A model generated the notes under the pieces. It saw nothing but the letters and a program-made list of their open reading frames with translations, had not been told where the DNA came from and did not search any database. Below, piece after piece: positions 1 through 14,200 of a stretch of 64,000 nt of DNA. The position numbers and the translations under genes were made by a program. The stretch covers positions 118,213,842-118,277,841 of the forward strand of contig OZ022500.1 in NCBI GenBank assembly GCA_963989385.1. The letters run 5' to 3'. Each line of letters opens with the position of its first letter. The stretch's first letter is position 1. Source of the DNA: Ctena decussata. Taxonomy: Eukaryota; Mollusca; Bivalvia; Lucinida; Lucinidae.

Positions 1-1753
1 TTCTAATTTTCATATTTTGCTATTTTAAGTAACAAAGGCCAACTTGACAGGTCAATATTTGTTAATTTTTGAAACACATCAAAGCAAGAATCATTTTGCC
101 ACAAATTTCGTCTCAATCACTTCAGCGGTTAATAAGATGTTGTCATTTTCATGTTTTGTGCTATTTTTAGTAACGGCAAATGGCGGCCATCTTGGAATGC
201 CAAAATGCAGAAAATTGAAAAAGCTTAATGAAAGGACCATTCTGACAGAAAATTAGTCCAATTTCACTGAGATTTTCTTATTTTCACATTTTTCTATTTT
301 AGTAACAAAGGCCATTAAAACTTGTCTATATTTAGTTACTTTGAAACATCTCAATGCAAAAATCATTTAGACACAAATTTCGTCAAAATCTATTCAGCGG
401 TTGCTGAGATATTGTCATTTTCATGTTTTGTGCTATTTTTAGTAACGGCAGATGGTGGCCATCTTGGAATGCCAAATTGCAATTAATCGAAATGGCTTCA
501 TGTAAGGAACATTCAGACACAAAATTGGTCCAATTCCATTCAAGGGTTCTTGACTAATTGTCATTTTATGTTTGTGCTATTTTTAGTAACAGCAGATGTC
601 GGCCATCTTGGAAAGCCAAATTGCAATTAATCGAAACGGCTTCATGCAAGGAACATTCTGACACAAAATTGGTCGAATTCCATACAAGGGTTCTTGACTA
701 ATTGTCATTTTTATGTTTGTGCTATTTTTAGTAACGGCAGATGTCGGCCATCTTGGAAAGCCAAATTGCAATTTATCGAAATGGCTTCATGCAAGGAACA
801 TTCTGACACAAAATTGGTCGAATTCCATTCAAGGGTTCTTGACTAATTTTCATTTTTATGTTTGTGCTATTTTTAGTAACGGCCCCCATGGTGGCCATCT
901 TGGATAGTCAACTGGCACAAAATTGAAATAATTCCTTTCAAGGACCATTTCTGACCAAATCTGACCACAATTGATTGAGTTTTCTTATAATACTGACATT
1001 TGAGCAAAATCGGTCTTGTAAATGCTAAGTAGGTCACTGTGACCTAATTCCGGAATAGATTTTTTTCATTTTGACAATTTTTAATCCCAAGGTCCCATTA
1101 ATGTTCCACACAAACTTTCAACCAAATATACCAAATGGTTCTGGAGGAGAAGTTGATTTTGTTGTTTTTGCTATTTTTAGTAACCGTGGCCATCTTGGAT
1201 TCTTGACCTGACCCAATTTTACAATTTTGAAACCCTGCAGTCTGGTCATGCTCCATGTGAAATTTGAGACCCATGGGTGCAGTGGTTTTAGAGAAGAAGT
1301 TGTTTGAAGTTGTTTGAATAAGTCGTTTTTTGACATTGGCATTTGAGCAAAATTACACTTGTAAACAGAAAGTAGGTCACTGTGACAAAACTCCGCTACA
1401 GATTTTTTTCATTTTTACAATTTTGAATACCAACATTTCACTGATGTTCCATGCCAAATTCAGACAAATATACCCAGTGGTTCTGGAGAAGAAGTTTATT
1501 TTGTTGTTTTTGCTATTTTTAGTAACTGTGGCCATCTTGGATTTTCAACCTGACCCAATTTTACAATTCTGAGACCCTGGAGTCAGGTCATGCTCCATGT
1601 GAAATTTGAGAACCATGGGACCAGTAGTTTTACAGAAGAAGATGTTTGAATATTTGTTTTTAGGTGTTGACGGACAAATTCCGTGACGACGCACGACGCA
1701 CGCATTGGTATGACAATAGCTCACTATGGCCCTTCGGGCCAGGTGAGCTAAAA
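1..1753 (+). mobile_element. Helentron/DINE-like element, family A, left end outside window
   Basis: Tandem array of related 130-270-bp units, each containing the stretch TTTTTAGTAACGGC followed closely by GCCATCTTGG. It is followed by a short run of GACGCAC-type repeats, a hairpin with GGCCC/GGGCC stem at about 1731-1742, and the terminus AGGTGAGCTAAAAA. The same unit order and end recur at 50952-53406. The CTAA end shortly after a GC hairpin, with no coding capacity, fits non-autonomous Helitron/Helentron elements. Confidence 0.6.
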
Positions 1754-2171
1754 ATGCAGTAACTTTTTAATTAACAATGTTGTTTGTTTTGAAGAATTAG
1801 GCCCAGGACCACTGAACCTTTTCATTAGGTTAATGTGCTTAAAGATAAGATGATAATCTAGATGCCTTATCCTGCTGATGAGAAGGCTGCCAGTATATCT
1901 CAAACCATCCTTAATGAATAGGTATTGAAGTTCATCAAAACAGTCTTGAGCAAGCATTGTCAAGGGTTGTAGGTTCTGGAGCAGCTTGGTTTGCATTTCT
2001 CCTGTAGCCTAGGACTATTTCTCACTTCGTCAATTTCCACAATCATTATGGCCTGAAATACTCTTGGGAGAACTGTAGAACCTCATCAAGTTACGATTTC
2101 TTGAGGAGATGCATGTATTGTTACCTATACAGACAACTGTATACTATTACTAGTACAATGTGACAACTTAC
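1754..2171. other. TM9SF3: Downstream of TM9SF3 exon 13; nothing recognised
   Basis: Intron 13 sequence of TM9SF3. I searched the minus strand for the missing last exon (MYGLFQ-type start) and did not see it. Confidence 0.5.
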
Positions 2172-2255
2172 TTAGTTTTAAAGAAGAAATAGTAGAATGA
2201 ATAGAGATAAACATAACCAGCTGTGGAGGCTGCAGCTAGGAAACTCGTCCACTGC
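2172..2255 (-). CDS. TM9SF3: TM9SF3 coding exon 13 (last in window)
   Basis: Encodes [20 protein letters not shown] and YYFFFKTK before donor GTAAGT in phase 2. The following MYGLFQ exon is not present in bases 1-2171, so the gene continues past the left edge. Confidence 0.92.
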
Positions 2256-5200
2256 CTGAAATAGTAAATATTATGGAACAAAATTTAATATTCACTACAA
2301 CACATAATGAGTATTTCAGAGACACTCTTTGTCATGTAAGACTGCAAACCGGTGTGATACTGATTTCTCTGTCAGTGTTCTCCCCAGAAATTTCAGAAGG
2401 CATGTCGCTTTTAGAACAAAAATCAGATTTTGACTTGTTGATCAAATTTTTAAATCTTTAGTATAGCACTGTTTTTTCAAAGTAAGCCTAAATTTACATT
2501 ATATATAATATATTGATGATTTTTAATGCATTTAAAACAACTTTACTGGCTAAAAAATGAAAATAATAACACTTTAATAAATTTTCATTGGAAATTAAGG
2601 CATGTTGCATAGGCAATTTGATGAGGAAGGCATGTTGCAAGCGACATGCCTTAATGGTCTGGGGAGATCCCTGTCTGTGCCAAAATAAAGTTTTTATAAA
2701 GTTTGTTTTGTTTTCATTATATAAGCTGTCGTCTTGGAAATAACTCTGCCGCATTTCATGATTGTCTCTGGATTAACTTTATTTCTTATCTTCAAAGGTA
2801 TTCTACTATCTTAACAACTTGTCTGGTGTGTTTGGATAGTCCCTTAAGGGGTTTGACATCTACTCAGCTCAATTTTTAAATATCAACAGTTAATACTTTA
2901 TTTTCAGCACAAGATCACAATAAGGCAGATTTACGAGGGTAATTTCTGTTGATACTCCACTGCAACCTAAGTTGTGACCTCCTCATTAAAACTACAGTAG
3001 AACTTCAAAGGCTCGAACCCTAATGGCTCATAAACCCTGCCTGACTAAAACTCTTTCCTTGGTCCCTAGAGGCCACTTTATATAAAAAGCAACCCTGGGT
3101 GGCTAGAACTACCCTTGGTTCGAACTAATTTGCAGGGTCCCAAGCCTGTTTGAACCAATGAAGTTCTACTGTACCTCACAATTGTGAGGAGTGTTCTAAG
3201 GTGTAACAACATGCAAGCTGGATATCCAGCAATAAGAAAACTATCCAAGAATTAACTACAGTATCTGGACCCATGGTATGCTTGAAGAAATAGCGTGTAT
3301 GAATATGTGCCTATTAATATCTGAAATTCCCACACTAAATGTACATGACACAACAGAAGAAGGAATGGGAAATGTGAAGACACACTATATCATATTCTTT
3401 AATATTGTCTTAAACGTTAAGTTCCAATTAGGAATCAAATCTTTATCTTTTTTTTCAGGAGTGTCCATGAAAACATTTTTATATGCCTCCATAAAACAGC
3501 ATTCATCAGAACTGCCCCCTGGGTAATACACAATACTTATGAGACATTACTGTACAAAGGGGTAACTGCGAAAAATGGCAATTCCGTATCACCTTTTTTG
3601 TGGAAAAAAACTGACAAATATTTCGAAGGAATGTGAAGTGATCTTACCATCTGTAGTCTTCAGCATTTAAGAGGAAGTATGTACAGACAATGGTGACACA
3701 GACAGTTACGACAGCAAGTATCAGGAATACGAGCAACATGAAGCCGTACACGTAGTAGATCTTGTACGCCCAGAATGAGGTGAAGATGAAATACCTGTAT
3801 AAAGAAAATAGTACATATGTTTCAAAGTAAAGCATGCTAAGACAACGAAACTTGATATTTAACCGTTCAAGCATAAAAAAAAGCAAGAAAATTTATGTCT
3901 GCAAAAATTTAAACCAAGACCTGTCCGCGTACAGGATAGATCCTTGCCCATCACATGAAAATCTTTAATGTAAAATTTCAACATTTTGTTAACACCGACA
4001 CTGGGGCTATTACAATAGCTCTTCCTGTACATTTGAACAGGTGAGCTAAAAAAATTGTTTCGCTCACTCTATAATTATCATTTTGGGAATTCAATGACTA
4101 AAGGGTAAACAGTTTAGATCTAGATGAGGCAGCTCATTATGAGCTGCTTCAGCTGGATCTACTCTGAAAATTCAACCATTTTTGTTTTTGGAAGGTTAAG
4201 GATTAATTCTAGAATCCTTATGGGTGGAATGACAGTCACAACCTGTATTTTAATGGAGACTGAATCTCAATTTTCCACGAATTATCCTTGAACTCACTCT
4301 CCATCTATAGCTCTGAATACATAAACAGTAGATGTAACATACTAGAGACTTCTGATGACGAAATTTGAAGACTTGTTTGAACTCACAGAACAAAAATTTC
4401 TTACGGTCTCTAATTCCTTCTTAATACTATAACAGTTTCCTTTTTTTTTGTCCTCTGAAATTGTCTTTGTTTTCATGTCTATTGTCTTAAAATACATTAA
4501 TCAATATTTCAACAATAATACAAAATTTGCAGTCTACATCTGTATGAACATTCAGTGTAGCAGATATTCTGACAAAGCATATAATTATATAAGTTTTGCA
4601 TCACTTACATTTCGATGAAAATGGAACCAAATGGTAGGACCCCACCCAGTACTACTATTACACTGGGCTCCATAAACCTGCAAGAAAAATATAGAATATG
4701 CATCAACAACAAAATAATCAAAGATCAAAAAGCAACATCTCATGGCTACTAAAATTTATTGTTTTTTTTTTTTTTTTAACATACTGTGTAGTTTTGCTGA
4801 GCGGTGGTATTCAAGATGAAAATTTTCAAGGGGCTGTAAACGTAAGAATCTTTCATGTGTTTTGAGTCATGGATGGAAAAAATCTTACAAGTTAGATGGA
4901 AACCCACCCACTGGTTCAAGACAAAAATGGCCTTGAACAATAAAGACAGCAAAGTTGGATGGATAGATGGACAGAACGTCAGATGAACAGAAAAACAGAT
5001 ACCTAAAACAGATGAAACTAGAAATGTTTTTTGACAAAAACAGATGTCCCCCCACCTGCGCTTTCCCAGCAGTATCATTTTCCCTAAATGCTGTCAAGTT
5101 AAGACCTCCTGCGACCTTGAAATAGGGTCAAGGTCACCAAAATTTAATCACTTCTTTTCCATCTCCCAGTGATGTATCTGTGACAGTTTGGTTCAAATCC

Positions 5201-8200
5201 ATCCATCCATTCAGGAGATATGGTGCAGACAAGGCATTTTTCAACATTTTTTGACCTCATGATTTTATTTACAAGTTTATTAAACTGTTCGGGTCAGGAT
5301 TTTTCTGTCCCTCACCTTCTGTCCTCCTTTCGCTCTTCAGCACAAGATTCCTTGTCATTAGCTTGTATGCCTGCAAGGTTTCCTGTACCTGAGAGCTTTG
5401 TTGTTTTTTTTCATTATTTTCCAGAAGATTATCGACTTAAGGTGAGATACGGATTTTGCTGGATTTATGATCCTATGTTTGTCTCTGCTGCCCACCTAGC
5501 ATCCTTTCGTTTTCGTTACATAAGACCTTGCTGCTTGGTATGCCTACAAGGTTTTCTTGTATCTTTCGTATGTTTCCGCTTATGGTGTGCAGCAGAGGCT
5601 AACATTTCTAGGATTTATACAGAATGACATGCTTTCCCATTTCTTTATTTTCTTTTCTTATTTTTTTGTCTCATCATTTTTCAGTCTCTTATCAATTCTG
5701 CTTTGTTCAAATTCATGAAACTTCTATTTGTTTATATATGTGATGTGTTTCTATCATAAATGTTTTTTAGTCTTCCAGATTTTGTATACTTGTATAATAC
5801 TTGCATGCACTGTGATATATTTTTGTTTTGAATTCTCTTTAGTTTTATCTGTTTTGTTGATATACCTTTGTTTGTCAAAATAAAAGCCCTACAGGGCTTA
5901 TGTTGTATGTTAACTATATTCGACAATAAAGAAATCTTTCTGTTCTATTCTGTTCTGTTCATGTGACCTTGAAAATGAGGTCAAGGTCACCAAAATTTAA
6001 TCAGTTCTTTGCCATCTCCCAGTGATATATCTGTGATAGACTGGGCTTCCATTAACTTCCAAATCCAGGAAGTCCCAGACTTCCTACCCATCAAATTTGG
6101 AAGTCCCACAGGAAAAGCTAGAAAGTCCAACTTTTTTTCACGCAATGGCTGTCAAAAGTTATGGAAGAAATAAACTACTGTTATATTACTCAGATTGTTT
6201 TTTGTTTTTTTTTTTAATTTGTTTGTTTGTTGTTGTTTTTTTCACCTTAAGTTTCAGAGCTGTAGTTACTAATTAAGGGGATTATTCAGAGGATATTTTT
6301 CTTATTTATCACCAAAAATGTATGCTAGAGGTACTCATTTTGCCTCGACCAGGCAAATTTGTGAGTACCCATGACATATATTTTTGGTGAGAAAAAAGAT
6401 AAATTATTCAAAATCATCATCTAGAACCTTGTGTTTGTACACTTTCTTATGGCTGTAGTATAGCTGCATGGCTGCAGTTTGCAGTACACTGCAGCCAAAT
6501 TGTTTTGAAATGGTACTGAGACTGCAAATGAGATACCTTGATAAAAAGGCGAAATGTTACGGTATGGGTGTTTTGAACTATGCTTGGACTGGCATATGTC
6601 ACCATTAGCTTGTTTCACTAAACGTGTATGAGTTAGTGAATAATTCTGATTAAAAGATAAGATGCATTTTATAACTTGGTAATTTTATTTTAATTCCAGC
6701 TGACTAAAATGTAAACTCTCGCTAGTTTGGTAAAAATCCATCAATTCCTTCAGGAGTTATGGTGCAGACAAGGTATTTTTCAACACTCTTTTACTTCCTG
6801 TGACCTTGAAAATGAAGTCAAGGTCACCAAAATCTTATCACTTCTTTGCAATCTCCCAGTGATAAATCTGTGTTAGTTTGGTAAAAATCCATCAATTCCT
6901 TCAGGAGATATGATGCAGACAAGCTATTTTTCATCCTTTTTTGACCTTCTGTGACCTTGAAAATAAGGTCAAGGTCACCAAAATCTAATCATTTTCCCCC
7001 CACCCCCAGTAATGTATCTGTGCCAGTTTCGTCAAAATCCATGCATCCCTTCATGAGATAAAGTGCAGACAAGAAGCTATGCTGACGCCGACGGGATCCA
7101 CACCAAAAACAATATGTCCCCCCCATAGTGGGGGGACATAAATGAAAATTGGCCCAACAGATATTGTGTATCACCACTGAACTCTTCAACCACATCAGCA
7201 CTACCAATTACTGAAATCTACTTACCACTTTTTCTCTGGTATGGGTCTTGGCACAGCATTTATTCTGCAGGGGTAGTCTGGTTGTCCTGCTAGGTTTCTA
7301 CCTAGTACTGTGCCAACTAGGTTTAATGGCAATATCACAAATATACAAATGCAAGTCACTGCTACCTGCAATTATAGCAGACAAGCCTTTAATGTACAAC
7401 AAGGGCTTCGCAAGCGGCGCATAATACGCCCGTTTAAATGTCATAAAGGAGTTACAGAATGAACAAGACTGTTTACAAAAGGATAGACAGACAGACAAAC
7501 AGAGGCAACCACTCTATAATAAATGAATTCAACAGTATTTAAATATACTGTTAGTATATCAAGTCAAGGGAGATAAACTAAATATACTAGTTACACCATT
7601 CTTTGTTACATTACATTCCCTTGACATCATACAATATTTTAAACAGTTGAAATGTTACAGAGTAAACATGATATTTATGCAAGGGCAGGTAATTCAGTAA
7701 GTAAGCCAGAGTTGTGGTTCTTGCTCAGGATACATTACCACATTATACACATTCCTACAAAGTTTCATTCTAATATTTCAAAAGTTAAAGGAGATATGGA
7801 GTGAATGAGAAATGCCTAAAATATACTAATCAAAGGGAGGTTACTCCAAAATTAAGAAAGGGGGAGCAACCATTCTTATATGTGACACACTGTCTTGTGA
7901 TCAAACACATTGTTATAAAGTTTCATCATGATATTCCAAACGGTTACCAAGTTATGGTATGCACAATGTAAGTATACACAAAAATAGTCAACAAGAACTA
8001 ATGAAAGGGATGTAACTCTAAAACGAAGAAAGGGAGAGCAGCCAATGTTGTACGCGACACATCGTTGGGACTTCATACACCTTGCTAAAAGTTTCATTAC
8101 AATATCCCAAACAGTTATCTAGTTATGGCGCGCACAAGACTTGCAGGTAAAAAATTAATCAAAGGGACGTAACTTGGAAACTAAGAAAGGGGGAGCAACC

Positions 8201-11200
8201 ATTTTTGTACGCGACACGTTCCCCCAACCTAATACATATTCCTACCAAATATCATGAATATATCCCAAACGGTTATTGAGTTATGGCGCGCACAAGAATG
8301 TTTACGGACGGACGGGCGGACGGACGGACAGCGCCATGACATAATACGACCGTTTTTTCAAAACGGGCGTATAAAAATTGGAAAAGATTTCATCCCAACA
8401 CTCAAATGAAGGTTTAAAGTCATTGTACGAGTTTTCGGCTACCGGCTGTGGTCAGAAAAAGTGCAAAAATATTTAGCCAATCAGTGAATGTAGAAGAGGT
8501 ACATTCATCTTATAGGCTACTTTAATACTGCTAAGTCTATAAGAACTTTAATGTCCAAGAATGGGTTCGACTCCCAACAAGTGGCATATGTCTCACCAAT
8601 TTCTTCAATCCAATAGACCAGGGACTATGTAGGCAGTGTATCCTATGCTGGAAATAGTAGTATCAGGCTGGTGATCAGTGACTCTTAGTCTCTAGTGTCA
8701 CTAAATGTCAGGGTAGTATGCCCTATCCAACTGGCAAAACTATACATATGCATGTGAATTTCAGCAGGTTATATCAAGGTTATTGTGCCATTATGGTTTC
8801 GAATCCAGAGACTGTGGCCTCACTACACAAGCACAACTGGACAAGCCTTACCTAAAATAATTTACTGATTTCAAATGCCACCATTCAGTTTCACACGCCT
8901 GATGAATGTCTTGCAAATTCATGTTAATGCAAAAAAAATATACATGTAATTGTGTTCATTTTTCTTTCCTGGTTCTTGTTTAACTTGACCATTTCATGTA
9001 TAAATCTTATTTAACAGCAGCTCTGATAAAAACAGTGCAATCTGGGAAGACTGTGATATAAAGCCTATATGGAGGTCCAGGTTTTCCTGACACAGTTGTA
9101 TATATGCCAACTCACCATAGTTCCAAATGGAATGGCTCTGGAAGCATGGTAGTAGATAGCTATAAAGTTGATAAAGAAAGCTGTCCCGCACACACATGTG
9201 GGCAAGAAGAAGGCACTCAGTAACATCTGCTTAATCCAAACTTTACCTGAAATAGATATACACAAAATCATTCAGTGAAACTACAATCTGTTGTTTCTTG
9301 AATCTGCGGAAGGAGAAAAGAAAGTATGTGGCCGGGCTTGGTATCGAACCTGTGACCTCTGGCTTTTGAGTCAGATGCGCTACCGACTGCGCTACGCGGC
9401 CTTGCGAAAATACAACCTAAAGCGATGTTTAGGACCTATTTTGCCTTCTGAATCTGTGTTGAAATATTAATGCCTTTTAAATTTAGTTGCCTTAAGGTCA
9501 TATCAGTATGTAATTAGAATCTGAACAAATGCAGACAAGCCACAGAATTCCATACCTCACCTGTCTATGCATAGTTACAAAACAGAGCTAAACCATAAAA
9601 CTCAACAAATATTTCATGTTGCCATCAACGCGGACGGCAATGCAAGGGAAGTAACACCTATGTCGCCATTCTGATAGACCTTGGAAAGAAAACATAATTA
9701 CTTCACTAACCGTTGGCCACCAAAAAAAAAACGCTGTGTGTGTAGGGCTATGGGTGTTCAAAATAATTTAGTGATAAATTCTCTTAATCTGATAGAAACA
9801 ATGATTGTAGCCTCTCATTAGAACATCTCCCAAAGGCAGTTCATAAGTTATTGTGTATATGAGAAACAAACCCTATCTTTATCTGGAGTTACTGTTGAAT
9901 GGTAATTGTCAAAATATTTTTTATCAGATTTTACCTCCCATTCTTGCATACAGACTGCCACCAAAATATCCATTTACTGGTGATGTTGCTGCATACACAA
10001 ATATTGCTGTGCTTAATAAAGATCCTCTCCTGAAATTGAGAATATTTTTTGTTACAAAAGATCTATGAACAGTTTAACAATTTCTTGTTAGTCAAAGGGA
10101 CAAAACTCAATGTTTGCAAAGCTAACAAATTTAGCATACAAAAAAAGTTACAGCTGCAGTAACCCCAGCGGGCACATGGCGTCGTAATGACAACGTACTG
10201 ATGTGGATGCGACATCGACACCAATACGAGGTCCTTACGACGTCATATGCCTGCTAGGAACATTTATTTGGATATACCAATTTCAGCACTTAAGAAGTGG
10301 GTTACAGGTAAAATGAGCTGCACAAACTGTGTAGAAAGAGTTTGAACCTAACAAATTTGCAAAAAACATATTCCTGTGAATATGTAGTTTTTACACAGGA
10401 TTCAAAGGGAAACTAACATCTGTTTGAAAATGCCTGTCCAACACTGAACTGTTTGAAAACAGCTACTTCCAAGAAATAAATGTTACTACTAGTATATAGT
10501 ACTGGTTATAAATATTTACCATGTGGCTAGAACTTACTACATAAAATCATATGATCCCGTTGCACTTCACTTGGTTTGGTGCTAAAGATAATGCCATCAT
10601 TGACAGCCAGAGCCCTAGATAAGAGGGAGTATTTGGTGATAATAAGGGATAACTTTTGTTAATTCTCCATAAAAAATATGTTGGGAACCCTCATCTGAAC
10701 CGTCTCGACGAGACGGTTCAGATGAGGGGTCACAACATATGGTTTCAATGAGAAATAAAGAAAATTATCCCTCAATTATCATCAAATACCCCTCTTATCT
10801 AGAGCTCTGCTGACAGCTTAATGTTACTTGTTATAAACATTGTCAGTTTTCTGCTATAAAATGCATGGAAAAATTGTCAAATGATAAGTCAAATCTAACA
10901 CCCATGGCCAAAGACGTGTTTCATAAATTGCATATGAAATGGCCATAAGATGAATTTCCTTTATTTCAGATATAATGTACAACACAAGCAATACTTACTC
11001 TGTATATAATTCTCCAACCATAGAGAAGGTTATGACACAAAGGGCAACAACTGATATATGATATCCTGAACCAATGAGAGCAGAGAATAACATAGGGTTT
11101 GATGCTGGTCTAAAAACATCACCATGAACCTGTTTCCACCCATATTCGTCTCCCAGATCTTTTTCCTGAAATAAAATTGCGAATTCATAAAAATATGTAA

Positions 11201-14200
11201 CATCAAATATGTATTTTTAGGGAAATGCACTGCATTTTCAGTTGCACATCCTTTAAAGGGTTATATGAAACTCAAAATGCTTTGTATATTCCCAAAATAC
11301 TGTTTTGTGACATAAAAAACATTTTTTTTTGGATCAAGTTTTTCTTACTGTCTTTGAAAATATGCCCCTCACAAGGCATTAAGTAACTGGAATCCTACAA
11401 GCTTCTACCTCCCAATATCCATTGGTCAGTCTGCCCAATAGCCTTGTAAAGCAAATACTCTGTGGTTTAACGCATCAAAATTTTCAGCAGATTACCCCGA
11501 ACTACTGAATTCTGTGTTAAGGTGCATGAATACACTTTCAGAGGCAGAAATTCTGTTTTTGTCAATTTTGCATCCCTACTCAATGGGGGTCAACTCTTCG
11601 AGAAAAAGAATTTGCTCCTCTAGGAGCAAATTCTTTCCTTTAAGAGTAGATCCCGTATGGAAGGGTCTTGTTGCCCAGGGAAACGAATGTGAAGTAACAA
11701 AATTTGTCTCCCTTGAAAAACTGGTGGGAAAACATAGAGATGTACCCACACACCTTAAATTCAACAGGCTATGATTAAAGCCACCTACCATATCATCAAT
11801 ATCATCTTCTTTGCTATATCTGGCATAATCTTTCCTCAATGTTCTCATTAATATCATGCTGACAAGGCCGACCAAAAATATCACCATCATAAACGAGTTG
11901 AAAATACTGAACCAGTGAATCTGAAAATAAATCAAGTTCTATGTTAGTTTTCTTATTTCTACAAAAGGTAAGTGTACGAAGATGCAGGACTGACGAAATC
12001 CGTAAAACTGACAGAAATGGGCCTTGGCTGTTATCAGGCCCTTAACAGCCCTTTCCTTATGAGTTAACAGATTTAAGGAACTTCTTTCGTTGAAAATTAT
12101 GTTTGTTTCTTCTCATATGGGTAAAGAAGCTTTTAGGACTGAAAATGTCTTGGCAATCTTAAATCTGCAACATCTGTCCTTTTATCTGGTCTTCTTCTTG
12201 CTCTGAGAAAAAATGACACTACAAATCAAATCCTTGATATATTCAAACTGTACTCACGCTGGTTCACTGCACATCTCCATAAATCAATATAACGTTCATT
12301 ACCCAGCTGTTACAATACATATGTATGTCATGAAAGCTGATTTTTACAATATGTTCTTCGCAAATTTTATTGTCATACCTGTTCAATCTTTTATTTATCA
12401 TATCACAATGACAGCTTTACTTGACCTAAAGCTGCAACTATCATGTTATAAATTCTATAACTTTCGACTTTCAGAACTGGAGATAGAAGTGGACTTCGGT
12501 GATACTGTAATTCTATTTCTATGTAGAAGCCTAGGTTGCGTTCCCCCACCAAAGCAGCCATTATAAGGAGCACAAAATATGTTTCATGGAAAACATCTCA
12601 ACCTCCACTTATCTTGAGCTCTGAATGTGAATACCACAATTTTATTCATTAGTCAGAGGCATTAAGAACATACATACCCTGTGCTGGAAAAAGTTTGGAT
12701 CTAAGTATTTGTCAAATCTTTTCTCAAATGCAACCTTTGAAGTATGCCACTTCACCTGAAAACAGAGCAAAAAATATTACTTAACTGGTAGCATAAGGTA
12801 AAATGTTTTTAATGAATACATTCCCAAGGTTTGGCTGCCATTTTTACAAGGGAGACAACTTTTAACAGCATAGTATTTGATTTCCTGATATACAGAGCTC
12901 CAGATAAGAAGGGGTAAGAGGGATAATTCAGGGATATTTTTCTTATATCTCAATGAAAGCATATGTATGCTATGACCCCTCATTAGAACTGTCTCAGTGA
13001 GACGGCTCTAATGAGGGGTCACGATGTATGTTTTTACAGAAAAATAACGAAAAGTATCTCTAAATTATCCCTGTTACATCTTCTAATTGTGAGCACTGGA
13101 TTCTAAATCCCTTCTCTGAAGTAGTCTTTTATTAAAAGAAAGAATTTCCTCACTAAAAAAAGTAATTATACCCTCCTACTAGCCTCCCTATGAAAAAGGG
13201 AGCAAATACTTCATGTATGAATGATCTCCCTTGGAGATATAGCCATACACCTTAAATGAATGGGACTATAGGGTGGACACAACTCTGCTATTTCCATTTT
13301 TTCCGCCCTTCTCAAGGGCAATCAACTCTAACAGGAAAGAGTTTGCTTCTCTATCAGCAGCATCTTTCCATTTAAGACCCATTTTGGAAGGGTTCAGGAA
13401 TGCAGTATTTATGTGAAGTCACAAATGACAACCAACAATGGATTATAGGTCACTTGATGCTCTGATGAAATACCATTATTGAATTACTGATAAGGATGGG
13501 TATTAATAACAATTTAGCAACTCTTATTCTCACTTCTATTATTTACTCTAATATAAATCACCCTAAATAAGGGGACAACGGCCTCTGTTTTTATGGAGAA
13601 TTAACATTAAGACAATCATCCACAAAATCCCACTATAAATACAGTTCTGATAAGGCATTAAGAGTTAGGCCACATATTGCTCATCTGATGTCGTATTCAT
13701 AAAGCCACTTAAGTCGTTGCTATGCGGTTGCTAAGGCTAAATTTCCCTACAACTATGAAATTTGGTCTGGAGGAACAGTCTTTGTAAGACTGTTCCTCCA
13801 GAGCAAATTTCATAGTTGTAGGGAATCTCCTTCAAAGAAATTTAGCCTTAGCAACAGCATAGCAACCACTTAAGTCGTTTCATGAATACGGCCCCAGGTC
13901 TTTTTTAGTCAACCCCTCATTAGAATTGTCTCATTAAGACAGTTTAATGAGGGGTCACAGGATATGTTTTTATGAAGAAATATGATCCCTGTTGCCCTTA
14001 TCTGGACTGGAGCAATGAAATCACCAAGTGCTCATCCATGCCAATAAGTTCAATTACATCAGTTTCCAGATGCACATACCTCGTAAGAAAATGTAAGTTT
14101 TGCCCCTGGTTCCAGCTTAACTTTAGCATCACTGGTGAGATTCACATCTACTATCTGTTTACCATTGTGGCCAATATCAAACTTCTTGTGTGTCCAGATA

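Noticed and set aside
5220..5627. 135-aa plus-strand open frame
   Set aside because: Crosses the border between the family C element and an inserted retroelement fragment; resembles no protein.
9328..9402. tRNA gene on the minus strand
   Set aside because: A and B boxes are present but the acceptor stem pairs poorly and a second copy at 36494-36612 shares the same non-tRNA body, so it is a SINE.
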